A stretch of DNA of 64,000 nt from Deltaproteobacteria bacterium. Its GTDB lineage: Bacteria; Desulfobacterota; Desulfomonilia; UBA1062. Below, one piece after another: positions 9,212 through 18,661 of the stretch (its first letter is position 1; each line of letters starts with the position of its first letter). The translations under genes were made by a program, and so were the position numbers. The stretch is from contig JAHDOV010000003.1 in assembly GCA_018434685.1 (NCBI GenBank), positions 432,401 to 496,400 of the forward strand, given 5' to 3'. The notes beneath the pieces were generated by a model. It did not search any database and was not told where the DNA came from. It saw only the letters and a list, made by a program, of their open reading frames with translations.

Positions 9212-10220
9212 GAGATTTCCCTCCTGCAAGCTGTCCACAGGCAGCCAAGATATCATTTCCCTTTTCCTTGCGCCTCATCACTGCGATGGGGCTGTCCTTG
9301 AGCTGCTCTTCGAATGCCAGGACCGTCGTGGTGTCCGGCGGCTCAAGCGTGCACCCCGGCCACGGATTCAGCGGTATGAGGTTCACCTTGACCTTGAGCC
9401 CGTGGAGGAGGCGGATGAGCTGCCGTGCATCCAAGATGCTGTCGTTGATACCCTTGAGGAGGACATACTCGATGGTTATCCGCCTGCGGTTCGGCAGCTG
9501 ATAGCCCTTGAGCGTATCGATGAGCTCGGTGAGCGGATATTTCCTGGTAACGGGCATGATGCCGGCCCTCGTGGCATCGGTTACCGCATTGAGTGAGACG
9601 GCAAGGCCGACCTCGGTATCCCGTCCAAGGGTCTTGAGCCGGGGTATGATGCCGCAGGTGGAGATGGTGATCCGCCTCTTGGAGATCCGGGGGCCGTCGG
9701 GATCCGACAGGATACGTATGGCATCGATGACGGTGTCGTAGTTGAGCAGGGGCTCGCCCATGCCCATGAAGACGACGTTCCGGAAGGTTCTCTCCGGATA
9801 GGCATGGATAGGATAGAGTACCTGCGCCATGATTTCTGCCAGTCCCAGATTTCTGATGAAGCCGAGCGTTGCAGTACAGCAGAACGTGCATCCCATGGCG
9901 CATCCGGCCTGTGAGGACACACAGACGCTCCAGTGGTCCTTCTCGGGCATGAGGACGCTCTCGATGATGTGGCCATCGGCAAGCCTGTAGGCGATTTTTT
10001 CCGTACCGTCCGAAGAACGCTGGATCTCCACCACGTCCGGGTAGGAGATGACGGCCTTTTTGGCCAGTTCATCCCTGAGCTGCCCGGGGATGTTGGACAT
10101 CTGGTGGATATCCCGGATGCCCTTGCCGTATATCCAGTTGAAGATCTGAGAACCCCGGTAGGGCTTGTCGTCAAAGAGCAGGTTCAGATTTTCCCTGTTC
10201 TGGTCCAGGAGATTTATCAT
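9189..10220 (-). CDS. rlmN: 23S rRNA (adenine2503-C2)/tRNA methyltransferase, radical SAM
   Basis: The product carries the radical SAM cluster motif CAMGCTFC, preceded by VSSQAGCAMG, and the typical RlmN segments NVVFMGMGEPLLNYD, ISTCGI and EYVLLKGIND. It methylates A2503 of 23S rRNA and A37 of some tRNAs through a methyl-cysteine intermediate. The start at 10220 (MINLLDQNRE) matches the family N-terminus. The frame stays open to an ATG at 10349, which would add 43 residues and approach the tRNA gene, so the start is uncertain. No clear ribosome-binding site precedes either. The 3' end overlaps the downstream phosphotransferase gene. Confidence 0.93.
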   Translation of the reverse strand: MINLLDQNRENLNLLFDDKPYRGSQIFNWIYGKGIRDIHQMSNIPGQLRDELAKKAVISYPDVVEIQRSSDGTEKIAYRLADGHIIESVLMPEKDHWSVCVSSQAGCAMGCTFCCTATLGFIRNLGLAEIMAQVLYPIHAYPERTFRNVVFMGMGEPLLNYDTVIDAIRILSDPDGPRISKRRITISTCGIIPRLKTLGRDTEVGLAVSLNAVTDATRAGIMPVTRKYPLTELIDTLKGYQLPNRRRITIEYVLLKGINDSILDARQLIRLLHGLKVKVNLIPLNPWPGCTLEPPDTTTVLAFEEQLKDSPIAVMRRKEKGNDILAACGQLAGGKSHGGTKTY

Positions 10221-10379
10221 GGTCGTCACCGGCGAGGAAAACCGTGACCTGACTGCCTGAGCTCCGGACATCCGCGCTGAGGTCTTCGATGCAGGCTGTT
10301 TGTCAGCGGCCTGTCTTTGGAGGCGGTGTGGAAGAGATTCGTGAAGCAATCGTTCATAACTCGTGTATAGATTCCCATA

Positions 10380-10456
10380 TGGTGCGCCCGACAGGGATCG
10401 AACCTGCGACCTTAGGCTCCGGAGGCCTACGCTCTATCCGACTGAGCTACGGGCGC
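10380..10456 (-). tRNA. tRNA-Arg (anticodon CCG)
   Basis: The reverse strand folds into a complete cloverleaf: acceptor GCGCCCG/CGGGCGC, D-stem GCUC/GAGC, anticodon stem UAGGC/GCCUA with loop CUCCGGA, and T-arm GCAGG-UUCGAUC-CCUGU. Anticodon CCG reads the arginine codon CGG. The discriminator base is A and the terminal CCA is encoded. It lies between rlmN and the VWA gene on the same strand. Confidence 0.96.
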
Positions 10457-10464
10457 ACATTTTT

Positions 10465-11655
10465 TCAATGCTTGTTCATCAAATGTTCAACGGCCTTTTC
10501 CAGCCCACCCAGCGTGATCTCGAACATGGGGAATATCTCCCGTATAGCCTCGATAGTCTGGGTGTGAGACCACGTGTATGCGTATCTCGGATTCAGCCAT
10601 ACACTATGTTTGAATGTTTTTGCAAGCAGTTCGAGACTTTTAATGCTCGAGCCGGACTGATCCGCGTAATAGATGCTGCCGTTGCGGCTGAAGAGCTCGA
10701 AGGGCGCCATGGAGGCATCGCCCACGAGGATGAGCCGTGTTTCGGGATCATACCGGGCGAATTCCTCGAGGAACTGGGACTTGAACTGCCTCGTGTGATC
10801 CTTCCACACACGGTTGTAGATGGTATTGTGGAAATAGAAGGTCTTGAGGTCCTTGAACTGGTTCTTCGCATGATTGAACAGCACCTGGACCACATTGACG
10901 TACGGGTCCATGGAAAAGCCGCCGTTGTCGATCATGAGGATCACCTTGAGCTTGTCCCTCAGGGAGCGGTCAAAGACGATCTCGATCTCTCCAGCGTTTC
11001 TCATGGTCTCATAGATGGTCTTCTCGATATTCAGATTGTCCTTGGGTCCGGTAGGCTGCATGTGACGCAGCCGTCTCATCGCCTCGGTGATCTGGGAGGG
11101 TCCGAGCCGGGTGTCCTCGGTATAGTCCTTGTACCTCCGCTCCAGTGCAACCTTTACCGCGGACTTGTTTCGCGATTCGCCGCCGACGCGCATCCCGCCC
11201 GGGTGGTAGCCGGAATGTCCCACCGGGGAAACACCGCCGGTACCGATCCACTTGCTGCCGCCGTCATGCCGTTCATCCTGATCGGCAAGCCGCTTGCGGA
11301 AGTACTCCTCGAGTTCCTCGGGGGTGAGCCTGCCCAGGGCTTCCTTGTCAAGGCCGAGGAAGTCGGCCATCATCTCGGGGTCTTTCAGCCACTCCTCGAG
11401 CATGGCTGCGATAGACGCATCGATTTCTGCAGCGAGGGAATCGCTCAGTTCCGCTCCGTTGAAATAATGGGCAAAGACCCGGTCGTAGAGATCGAAGTGC
11501 CGTTCGGTCTTGACCATCACCGCGCGCGAGATGGAATAAAAGTCGTCCAGGGAGCAGATGAGGCCTTTGTGGAGGGCCTTCTGGAGTCGCAGGAATCCCG
11601 ATGGGGACAGCGGAAGCCCTTTCTGTCTGAGCAGGTAGAAAAAGTCTATGAACAT
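10465..11655 (-). CDS. VWA-domain (CoxE-like) protein
   Basis: The 396-residue product has a helical N-terminal region and a C-terminal von Willebrand factor A-like domain beginning at VILMIDNGGFSMD. It resembles the CoxE-type VWA proteins that work with MoxR AAA+ ATPases to insert metals into, or remodel, a target enzyme. The MIDAS DxSxS motif is degenerate here (DNGGFS). The MoxR-type ATPase gene lies directly upstream on the same strand, 16 bases away, which supports a functional pair. The client protein is not identifiable from the neighbourhood. Confidence 0.82.
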   Translation of the reverse strand: MFIDFFYLLRQKGLPLSPSGFLRLQKALHKGLICSLDDFYSISRAVMVKTERHFDLYDRVFAHYFNGAELSDSLAAEIDASIAAMLEEWLKDPEMMADFLGLDKEALGRLTPEELEEYFRKRLADQDERHDGGSKWIGTGGVSPVGHSGYHPGGMRVGGESRNKSAVKVALERRYKDYTEDTRLGPSQITEAMRRLRHMQPTGPKDNLNIEKTIYETMRNAGEIEIVFDRSLRDKLKVILMIDNGGFSMDPYVNVVQVLFNHAKNQFKDLKTFYFHNTIYNRVWKDHTRQFKSQFLEEFARYDPETRLILVGDASMAPFELFSRNGSIYYADQSGSSIKSLELLAKTFKHSVWLNPRYAYTWSHTQTIEAIREIFPMFEITLGGLEKAVEHLMNKH

Positions 11656-11671
11656 ACAGCCCCGTTTTCTG

Positions 11672-12505
11672 TCAGCGGGATCCCACCTGTCTCTGCAGGA
11701 TCTTGTAATCCTCGCTCTTCTTGAAGAGCACCCCGAGGAAGGGGAGCTCGTTCCTGGAAAGGTGCCTGGGGTCGAAGTTCTTGTCCATGAGCAGGATCCT
11801 GATCCAGTTGATGAGTTCCCTCGTGGCCGGTTTCTTTTCGATGCCGCGGGTATTCCTCAGGCGATAGAAGGCTTCGATGCAGGCCTCAGACATGGTTTTG
11901 TCCAGATCCGGGAAGTGTGCCCGCACGATCTTGTGCATCATCTCCTGGTCGGGGAACGCAATGTGATGGAATACACACCTGCCCAGGAAGGGGTCGGAGA
12001 GGTCTTTCTTCGCATTGGACGTGACGATCATGATGGGCCGGTTCTTTGCGTGGACGGTCTTGTCGATCTCGATGATGTCAAAGGACATCTGGTCGAGCAC
12101 ATCGAGGAGGTCGTCCTGGAAGTCCGTGTCGGCCTTGTCTATCTCGTCGATGAGCAGAACCACCTTTTTCTCCGATACGAATGACTGGCCGATCTTTCCC
12201 ATCTTGATGTAGTCTTCTATGTTGCTGACATCCCTGCTTGAATCGCCGAACCGGCTGTCGTTGAGCCTGGTGAGCGTGTCATACTGGTACAGGGCATCCA
12301 CCGCCTTCATGCTGGATTTCACGTTGAGGATGATGAGCGGCATGCCCAGATTCTCTGCAATGGCATGGGCCAGAAGGGTCTTGCCCGTACCGGGCTCTCC
12401 CTTTATCAGCAGCGGCATCTCCAGCTGGATGCTTGCATTGACGATCTTAGAGAGCTCAGGATCCAGAACATACGTATCAGTGCCGGTAAAGGTATAGTTC
12501 CCCAT
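11672..12505 (-). CDS. MoxR-family AAA+ ATPase
   Basis: The 277-residue product is a single AAA+ module with Walker A GEPGTGKT (36-43), Walker B VVLLIDEIDKAD (about 115-126) and a sensor region MIVTSNAKKDLSDPFLGR carrying the arginine finger. This is the MoxR branch, chaperone-like ATPases paired with VWA proteins. The VWA partner follows immediately in the same operon. It probably assists maturation or metal loading of an unknown target in the cytoplasm. Length and motifs are intact. Confidence 0.9.
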   Translation of the reverse strand: MGNYTFTGTDTYVLDPELSKIVNASIQLEMPLLIKGEPGTGKTLLAHAIAENLGMPLIILNVKSSMKAVDALYQYDTLTRLNDSRFGDSSRDVSNIEDYIKMGKIGQSFVSEKKVVLLIDEIDKADTDFQDDLLDVLDQMSFDIIEIDKTVHAKNRPIMIVTSNAKKDLSDPFLGRCVFHHIAFPDQEMMHKIVRAHFPDLDKTMSEACIEAFYRLRNTRGIEKKPATRELINWIRILLMDKNFDPRHLSRNELPFLGVLFKKSEDYKILQRQVGSR

Positions 12506-12763
12506 GGCTTAGCTCCTGCTGCAAAAGTTTATTTTCCTCATACCATACAAAACGTTGCGCATCAATCACGCTTCGCTGCAGGCGAACGTGACCACGTCGG
12601 GTTTTGGCCGCCGCTTAGCAGGAGGGGTGTCCGGGTTGCCCTCGCCGTGAGGACTTGGAGATGGTTGGAGGGGCCATGATCCGGCCATCGATACGCGGAT
12701 TGACTGATCGTGTGTATTGGGCTACATATACCGTGTTCAGTTTACATGAAAAGGAGATAGTGT

Positions 12764-13618
12764 TTGGACAGTAACGATGACAATCAAGACAGGATAAGTG
12801 TCTTGGAACGCCTGTGGTATTTCCTGAAAAGAGAAAAGATTCACACGAACACAAAAGAAGAGATCGAAAAGATCATCGATGAGGTGGAGGAAAAGGGCTT
12901 CATCGATGAGGACCAGAGCGACATGATCCTCAACATCATCGTTCTTCGGGAAACAGCGGTGCGTGAGATCATGGTTCCCAAGGTCGACATGATAGCGCTT
13001 AAGAGCTCATCGTCGCTTGATGAACTGGTACAGGTCATCACCGCCGAAGGCTGTTCCCGGATTCCCATATACGAAGATTCCACGGACAATATCGTCGGGG
13101 TGGTTCATGCCAAGGATATCCTGAACTACTGGGGATCAAAGGACAATCTGCCGGATATAAAATCATTGATGCATCCTCCCTACTTTGTCCCCGAAGGAAA
13201 GAAACTCATCGATCTGCTCAATGAATTCAAACAGAAACGGACAAAGCTTGCCATCGTGATCGACGAGTACGGCAATGTCGACGGACTGGTGACCATGGGT
13301 GACATCATGGAGGAGATTGTCGGAGATATCGTGGGTGAGGATGAGACACAGCGCGAGGAGGAGATCGTCGAGAAGGAAGAGGGTGTCTACTATGTGGACC
13401 CCAAGCTCCCCATCGATGAATTTTCCGAGGCCTTCGGTATCGAGATACCGGAGGGAAGCTACGATACAATAGGCGGGTTCATCACGTGCCGGCTCGAACG
13501 GATACCCAAGTCGGGCGAAACGCTCGAGTATAACGGGGTTCTCTTCGAGATTGCCGGGGCAGACAAGAAGAGGATATCAAAGCTCATTGTGCATGCACAA
13601 CTGAGGAAGGACGTGTGA
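12764..13618 (+). CDS. CBS-pair/CorC-HlyC domain protein
   Basis: The 284-residue product has a tandem CBS pair starting at VREIMVPKVDMIAL, with VGVVHAKDIL and LAIVIDEYGNVDGLVTMGDIMEEIVGDI, followed by the C-terminal CorC/HlyC transporter-associated domain. It lacks the DUF21 membrane domain of larger homologues. Related proteins are linked to magnesium and cobalt efflux or ion homeostasis. TTG is chosen as start because AAGGAG sits seven bases upstream. It precedes lnt with a four-base overlap, an order common in this bacterial group, so a corC-lnt-prfB operon is likely. Confidence 0.88.
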   Translation: MDSNDDNQDRISVLERLWYFLKREKIHTNTKEEIEKIIDEVEEKGFIDEDQSDMILNIIVLRETAVREIMVPKVDMIALKSSSSLDELVQVITAEGCSRIPIYEDSTDNIVGVVHAKDILNYWGSKDNLPDIKSLMHPPYFVPEGKKLIDLLNEFKQKRTKLAIVIDEYGNVDGLVTMGDIMEEIVGDIVGEDETQREEEIVEKEEGVYYVDPKLPIDEFSEAFGIEIPEGSYDTIGGFITCRLERIPKSGETLEYNGVLFEIAGADKKRISKLIVHAQLRKDV

Positions 13619-15078
13619 AGAAGCTCACCCCGGCAATCCTGGCGGGCCTCCTCTATACGGTTTCGTTCCCGTCATACAACCTCTGGCCCCTTGCCTGGAT
13701 CTTTGCAGTCCCCCTCCTGTATCTCACCGCCAACAGCCGGCCCCTGGAGTTGTTTCTCTACGGAATGATCGCCGGAATCGTGGCCTGGGCCGGGACGATC
13801 TACTGGATCGCCTATGTCATGGAGACCTACGGCGGCATGAGCCTGATGCCTGCCGCTTTCCTGCTGCTCCTGCTCCTGGTGTACCTCTCCGTATATTTCG
13901 GCGTATTCGCCTGGAGTGCCCAGAGGCTCATCCGTTCGAGGCTGGCATTTCTGACCATCCCGGGCATATGGGTGCTGCTCGAGCTGATCAGGTCGTATGT
14001 GATGTTCTCGGGATTCCCCTGGGCGCTTGCAGGGTATACCCAGTTTCCCTGGAAGTCCCTTGTCCAGATCGCCGAATTCGGGGGGGTATATGTGCTAAGC
14101 GGTATTATCCTCATGGCCAATGTGGCGATCTACAAGGCATGGAGGAAAGAGTATCTCCCGCTGGCAGTGAGCCTCTGCGTGATCGTGCTCGCTGCTGCCT
14201 GGGGAAACTGGCGGATGGATACCCTGACGCTGAGCGGGCAGCCGGTAAGGGCAGGTGTTGCCCAGGCAAATATCCCCCAGGACAAGAAATGGCTGACCGA
14301 GATGGTGGACCCCACCATCGATATCTATTCGCGGCTCACCGCTGCCGCTGTTGCCGACGGTGCGAAGGTGGTGGTATGGCCTGAGACCGCCTGCAATTTT
14401 TTCCTGTTCAGACAGTGGCCTGCATCCTCGCGCATTCTGAACCTGAGCCGCATGAGCGATGCCCGCCTCGTCATGGGTAGCCCTGCATACGATGAGGGCA
14501 GGTATTTCAACCGGGTGTGGCTGTTGAAAAACGGGGAGATCGAGGGATATTATGACAAGGTACACCTCGTGCCCTTCGGAGAGTATCTCCCCCTTGCCAG
14601 CCTCATAGAGCCGTTTTTCGGAAAGCTGACCCAGGGAGTGGGCGATTTTTCCCCTGCAATGGATGCCGCACCTGTCGGCGACATGGGGGTTCTCGTCTGT
14701 TTCGAGAGCGTTTTCCCCGGCCTGACCCGGGACCTGTGCAGAAAAGGTGCTGCCTACCTGGTTAACGTGTCCAATGATGCGTGGTTCAAGACGTGGTCGA
14801 CCCCCGAGCAGCACCTGCTCATGGCATCGTTCAGGACCATCGAGAGCCGGCGGTGGATGCTCAGGAGCGTGAATCACGGCATCTCTGCCATCGTGAACCC
14901 TTTCGGCGAGGTGATCTCCAGCGTCGGGCTTCTTAAGGAGGGGGTGATCGTCAGCGAGATAACGCCCTCCACATCCCTGAGCTTCTATACGAAATACGGT
15001 CCTGTCCTTGCCTGGTTCTGGGCTGTTTTCTCGATTATTGCAGCATTGACAACACGAAGGCCAGGTGTTAAAGGCTGA
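13615..15078 (+). CDS. lnt: Apolipoprotein N-acyltransferase
   Basis: The 487-residue product has an N-terminal block of hydrophobic transmembrane segments (about residues 5-195) followed by a nitrilase-like periplasmic domain. The catalytic triad fits Glu257 (VVWPETA), Lys315 (YDKVHLVPFGEYLP) and Cys362 (VCFES), each in the expected motif. It adds the third acyl chain to the N-terminal cysteine of outer-membrane lipoproteins at the inner membrane, which indicates a diderm organism. GTG is the start, overlapping the end of the CorC gene in GTGA, a sign of translational coupling. The length fits the family. Confidence 0.95.
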   Translation: MKKLTPAILAGLLYTVSFPSYNLWPLAWIFAVPLLYLTANSRPLELFLYGMIAGIVAWAGTIYWIAYVMETYGGMSLMPAAFLLLLLLVYLSVYFGVFAWSAQRLIRSRLAFLTIPGIWVLLELIRSYVMFSGFPWALAGYTQFPWKSLVQIAEFGGVYVLSGIILMANVAIYKAWRKEYLPLAVSLCVIVLAAAWGNWRMDTLTLSGQPVRAGVAQANIPQDKKWLTEMVDPTIDIYSRLTAAAVADGAKVVVWPETACNFFLFRQWPASSRILNLSRMSDARLVMGSPAYDEGRYFNRVWLLKNGEIEGYYDKVHLVPFGEYLPLASLIEPFFGKLTQGVGDFSPAMDAAPVGDMGVLVCFESVFPGLTRDLCRKGAAYLVNVSNDAWFKTWSTPEQHLLMASFRTIESRRWMLRSVNHGISAIVNPFGEVISSVGLLKEGVIVSEITPSTSLSFYTKYGPVLAWFWAVFSIIAALTTRRPGVKG

Positions 15079-15082
15079 AGGC

Positions 15083-16205
15083 ATGATAGAGGATTACCAG
15101 CAGCAGATAGATCTTATCGGCGAAAAGCTCGATAATGTACGAGGTTATCTTTGAGATACCCGTCAAACAGAAACGCCTAGAAGAACTCGATTCTCTCCTT
15201 GCCGACCCTGATATCTGGAAAAACCAGGCCAAGACACGGGAAATCCAATCGGAAAAGGTACATCTCGACGAGGCCCTGCAGCGCTGGGACAAGGTGTCTT
15301 CCCTCTGGGATGACCTCCAGGTCCTTGTGGAGTTGGCCAGGGAGGACGAAGGCGCTGTTCTTGCGGATATCAAGGATACGATGGCCAGGCTCGAAGAGCG
15401 CCTCAATGCCATAGAAAAGGCCCAGGTGCTCTCGGGACGAGACGATGCCAAGAACACGTTCCTGGAGATTCACGCAGGTGCCGGCGGACTCGAGGCCCAG
15501 GACTGGGCGGAGATGCTTCTGCGCATGTATCTTCGGTGGGCCGAGAAGAACGGGTTCGAGGCCCGCATCATCGACATCCTTGCCGATGACGAGGCCGGGA
15601 TCAAGAGTGCCACCATCGAGGTGGAAGGCCAGTGGGCCTTTGGCTACCTCAAGGGAGAGACCGGGGTTCACCGGCTCGTGAGGATCTCCCCCTTTGACTC
15701 CAACAGCCGCAGGCATACCTCCTTTGCGTCGGTGATGGTCACGCCCGAGGTGGACCAGAACATCGATATCCACATAGACGACAAGGACCTGAGAATAGAC
15801 ACATACCGGGCCTCCGGGCATGGCGGGCAGCATATCAACAAGACCGACTCGGCGGTGAGGATAACCCATCTGCCCAGCGGCATCGTTGTCCAGTGCCAGA
15901 ACGAACGCTCCCAGCACAAGAACAAGGCCTTTGCCATGAAACTCCTTGCCTCCAAGCTCTACGACCTCGAGGAGATAAAACAGAAGGAGCGCATGAACGA
16001 GTTTCACAAGGAGAAAAAGGAGATAGCCTGGGGATCGCAGATCAGATCATATATCCTCCAGCCCTACCAGATGGCCAAGGACCACCGGACAGACCTCGAC
16101 GTGGGGAATGTGGAGGCCGTGCTCGACGGCGACATATCCGATTTCATCGATGCCTATCTCCTCATGAATGCGACCCGGGGAAAGGGTAATGGAAAAGGCA
16201 ATTAG
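15083..16205 (+). CDS. prfB: Peptide chain release factor 2 (programmed +1 frameshift)
   Basis: Translation begins at the ATG at 15083, runs 23 codons and meets an in-frame UGA at 15152-15154 in the context GGTTAT-CTT-TGA-G. After a +1 slip on CTT (15149-15151), reading resumes at GAG (15153) and continues to 16205, giving 373 residues. The upstream GAGG, three-base spacer and CTTTGA match the autoregulatory frameshift site of prfB. The RF2-specific SPF tripeptide (in ISPFDSNSRRH) and the GGQ motif (GHGGQHINKTDSAVR) are present. RF2 terminates at UGA and UAA, so the site senses RF2 shortage. The gene follows lnt by four bases. Confidence 0.96.
15142..15154 (+). promoter_or_regulatory. Programmed +1 frameshift site of prfB
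   Basis: An internal Shine-Dalgarno-like GAGG lies just before TAT-CTT-TGA. CTT (15149-15151) is the slippery codon and TGA (15152-15154) the slow stop, at codon 24. The downstream frame encodes RF2 without interruption. Confidence 0.92.
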
Positions 16206-16689
16206 GCACCGCAGGTCCATCCGTTCCTTTGAGGCCAGGCAGGTTTCCGACGAGATGGTCGAGACGATCCTCGAGGCCGGGCGGTGGGCCCCGTCGGGGC
16301 TCAATAACCAGCCCTGGCGATTCGCCGTGATCAGGGATGCCCGGCTCAGGGAGGAACTGAGCGGATTGACGACATACTCCGCAATCATCAAATCGGCTGC
16401 GCTGGTGATAGCCGTGTTCTACGACACCGAAGCGGGTTACAACCGGACTAAGGACATACAGGCGATAGGCGCCTGCATCGAGAACATGCTCCTCCAGATC
16501 TGCAACCTCGGTCTCGGCGGTGTATGGCTCGGGGAGATACTCAGGAGCAGCGATGAGGTGAAGAAGCTTACCGGTGCCCCTGATGCATATGAGTTCATGG
16601 CGGCAATCGCGCTGGGATACCCTGCAGGAGCAGCCTCGACAGACCCCGGGAGAAAACCCCTGTCCGAGCTGGTTTTCTTCAGAAGGTAA
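16189..16689 (+). CDS. Nitroreductase-family flavoprotein
   Basis: The product (about 166 residues from the ATG at 16189) has the typical nitroreductase N-terminus: RRSIRSFE for FMN phosphate contacts, then WAPSGLNNQPWRF, and a C-terminal GYPAG segment. Members are FMN-dependent NAD(P)H oxidoreductases acting on nitro compounds, quinones or other acceptors. The start overlaps the end of prfB by 17 bases; an ATG at 16168 would add seven residues and is less likely. The short form lacks long insertions, so substrate preference cannot be predicted. Confidence 0.85.
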   Translation: MEKAIRHRRSIRSFEARQVSDEMVETILEAGRWAPSGLNNQPWRFAVIRDARLREELSGLTTYSAIIKSAALVIAVFYDTEAGYNRTKDIQAIGACIENMLLQICNLGLGGVWLGEILRSSDEVKKLTGAPDAYEFMAAIALGYPAGAASTDPGRKPLSELVFFRR

Positions 16690-16819
16690 AAACCGGTGGG
16701 CCGGTGATCAGAGAGTCCCTGCATGGTCAGGGCAGGTCTCTGTTCCTTACCTCCCGAACTTCAAGAGTTTCTCATCGCCCTTGACCTCGCAGACCTTTCC
16801 CATATATAGAGCAGGCACC

Positions 16820-17974
16820 ATGCCCATAGAACGGATACAACTGGAAAACAAAGAGGTCATCCTTGTAGGAACCGCGCATGTATCGAAAAGCTCGGTGGAG
16901 GAGGTGCGCGCGTCCATAGAAGAGAATGCACCGGATACCGTGGCTGTCGAGCTCTGCCAGAGCAGGTACGATGTTCTCAAAAACCCGAAGAACTGGCAGG
17001 ATATGGACATCATCAAGGTCATCAAGGAGAAGAAGGCACCATTTCTCTTTGCGAACCTCGTGATGGCGTCCTTCCAGAAGAGGGTCGGAGAACGCTTCGG
17101 GGTGAGGCCCGGAGACGAGATGCGCTCGGCCATCGAAGTGGCGGAGGCGGAGCAGATCCCGGTAGCCCTCGTTGACCGGAACGTGCAGATTACCATCCAG
17201 CGGGTCTGGCGGAACCTCTCTGCATGGGAAAAAATCAGGCTCATGTTCTCCTCGCTCTTTTCGATCCTGGCCGTGGACGAGCTCGAGGAAGACGAGATCG
17301 AAAGACTCAAGGAAAAGGACATGCTCACCGCCGCCATGGAGGAGATCGCGAAATCCGCCCCTACGATCAAGCGGGTGCTCATCGACGAGCGTGATGCGTA
17401 TATGGCGCGAAAGATTGCGGACATCGAGGCAGACAAGGTGCTCGCCGTCGTGGGCGCCGGTCACATGGAGGGACTGATCAGGCAGCTTAAGAACCCTACC
17501 GCCGATCTCCGGTCGCTGGAAGAGGTCCCGGTGAAAAAGAGGGGGATCTTGAAGTGGATCATCCCGCTGGCGATCCTCGTCCTGGTGACCATGGGTTTTT
17601 TTTTGGGAGGTCCGAAGCAGGGCTATGAGATGATCAAGTGGTGGCTCCTGTGCAATGCTGCCTTTGCGGCACTCGGGGCGCTCATCGCGTTGGGTCATCC
17701 CGTCACCATCCTGGTTGCCGCGCTCGCCTCTCCCATAACCTCCCTCAACCCGACCCTGGCCGCAGGCTGGTTTGCCGGTCTGAGTGAGGCCTATATCAAG
17801 AAGCCCAGGGTCAGCGACTTCGAAAAGATCCAGGACGATATCGCCACGGTAAAGGGCTGGTGGACGAATCCCATTACCCGGATCCTGCTCGTGGTCATTC
17901 TCGCCAACCTCGGCAGCTCGGCAGGGGCCTTGATTGCCATGCCCATACTGACGAAGATCGTGCTGGCGGGTTAG
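16820..17974 (+). CDS. TraB/PrgY-family membrane protein
   Basis: The 384-residue product has the N-terminal TraB domain with the GTAHVS, AVELC..R and GAGHMEG motifs shared with pheromone-shutdown proteins and the wider TraB/GumN fold, which has been proposed to be a metallopeptidase. The C-terminal third holds several hydrophobic segments (starting WIIPLAILVLVTMGFFLGG), so it is an inner-membrane protein with the domain on one face. The ATG at 16820 matches the family N-terminus; the frame is open further upstream without a convincing start. The function in non-conjugative bacteria is not established. Confidence 0.82.
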   Translation: MPIERIQLENKEVILVGTAHVSKSSVEEVRASIEENAPDTVAVELCQSRYDVLKNPKNWQDMDIIKVIKEKKAPFLFANLVMASFQKRVGERFGVRPGDEMRSAIEVAEAEQIPVALVDRNVQITIQRVWRNLSAWEKIRLMFSSLFSILAVDELEEDEIERLKEKDMLTAAMEEIAKSAPTIKRVLIDERDAYMARKIADIEADKVLAVVGAGHMEGLIRQLKNPTADLRSLEEVPVKKRGILKWIIPLAILVLVTMGFFLGGPKQGYEMIKWWLLCNAAFAALGALIALGHPVTILVAALASPITSLNPTLAAGWFAGLSEAYIKKPRVSDFEKIQDDIATVKGWWTNPITRILLVVILANLGSSAGALIAMPILTKIVLAG

Positions 17975-18276
17975 CCGCATTCTCCAGGAATTCATCCTGG
18001 ATTCATAAGATTTTCACACAGAGTCTACCCATCCCGATTTTCATCGTTATTATTTATATTCTCTGCAGGAACTACAGTGGAATAAAATTTCATACAATGT
18101 GCCGGAGCATTTCCCTTGCAGATGATCTTGTAAAAGATAACTTATTGAAAACAGGTTGCATGTTGTGTGGTATGGTTTTTGCGTTCACAATTGTTCTTTT
18201 TTATTGATAGAATTGGGCGAGGGCTGGTACCGGGGTATGGAAAGACATACCGGAGACTGCACAGTGAGGTGAGTAT
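17975..18276 (+). other. AT-rich intergenic region with weak hairpin
   Basis: This gap contains a 7-bp hairpin (TCCAGGA/TCCTGGA, 17983-18001), possibly the end of the TraB-gene transcript. An AT-rich stretch follows with no convincing coding frame. The last bases (GAGGTGA) are the ribosome-binding site of the next gene. Nothing else was seen. Confidence 0.5.
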
Positions 18277-18642
18277 ATGGGCAATGATGATTTCGCAGCT
18301 TATGATAGTGCCTCGATCCTGAAGCTGTTGGATATCCATCCGCACACGCAAAGACAGCTCAGCGAGTATGGGGATATCGGCGAGAATGCGTTCGATGTGT
18401 ACACGCTCTATAAATCAGCTGCAAAGAGAAAGCTCTCCGATATTGTTGAGGCAAACGAGGCACTGGATCTGCTCTGTCTCGCCTGGATGACGAGAACCGA
18501 ATTCATCGAGGCAAAACAGCTTCTCAGGAGACTCGGCTACATTACCGAGATCATTGATTTCGGCGAGCACGGCAGGCCGAAGGTCCGCTATGTCAAGCTC
18601 ATACAGCGAAAAGTTCAGGCCAAACCCACGAAACTCATATGA
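18277..18642 (+). CDS. Hypothetical protein, possible winged-helix
   Basis: A 121-residue protein with a good ribosome-binding site (GAGGTGA before the ATG). I do not recognise a family. The second half (about residues 50-110) reads as helices followed by RRLGYI and a basic, glycine-containing hairpin, then GRPKVRYVKLI. This is the kind of layout seen in winged-helix DNA-binding domains. There is no signal peptide or membrane segment. It is convergent with the response-regulator gene, whose stop lies 20 bases away; a link between them is possible but unproven. Confidence 0.6.
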   Translation: MGNDDFAAYDSASILKLLDIHPHTQRQLSEYGDIGENAFDVYTLYKSAAKRKLSDIVEANEALDLLCLAWMTRTEFIEAKQLLRRLGYITEIIDFGEHGRPKVRYVKLIQRKVQAKPTKLI

Positions 18643-18661
18643 TTCCTCACTGCCGGCTGGA

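Noticed and set aside
12615..12854. 79-codon minus-strand frame between the MoxR ATPase and CorC genes
   Set aside because: It overlaps the real start of the CorC gene, which has a good ribosome-binding site; no recognisable motif.
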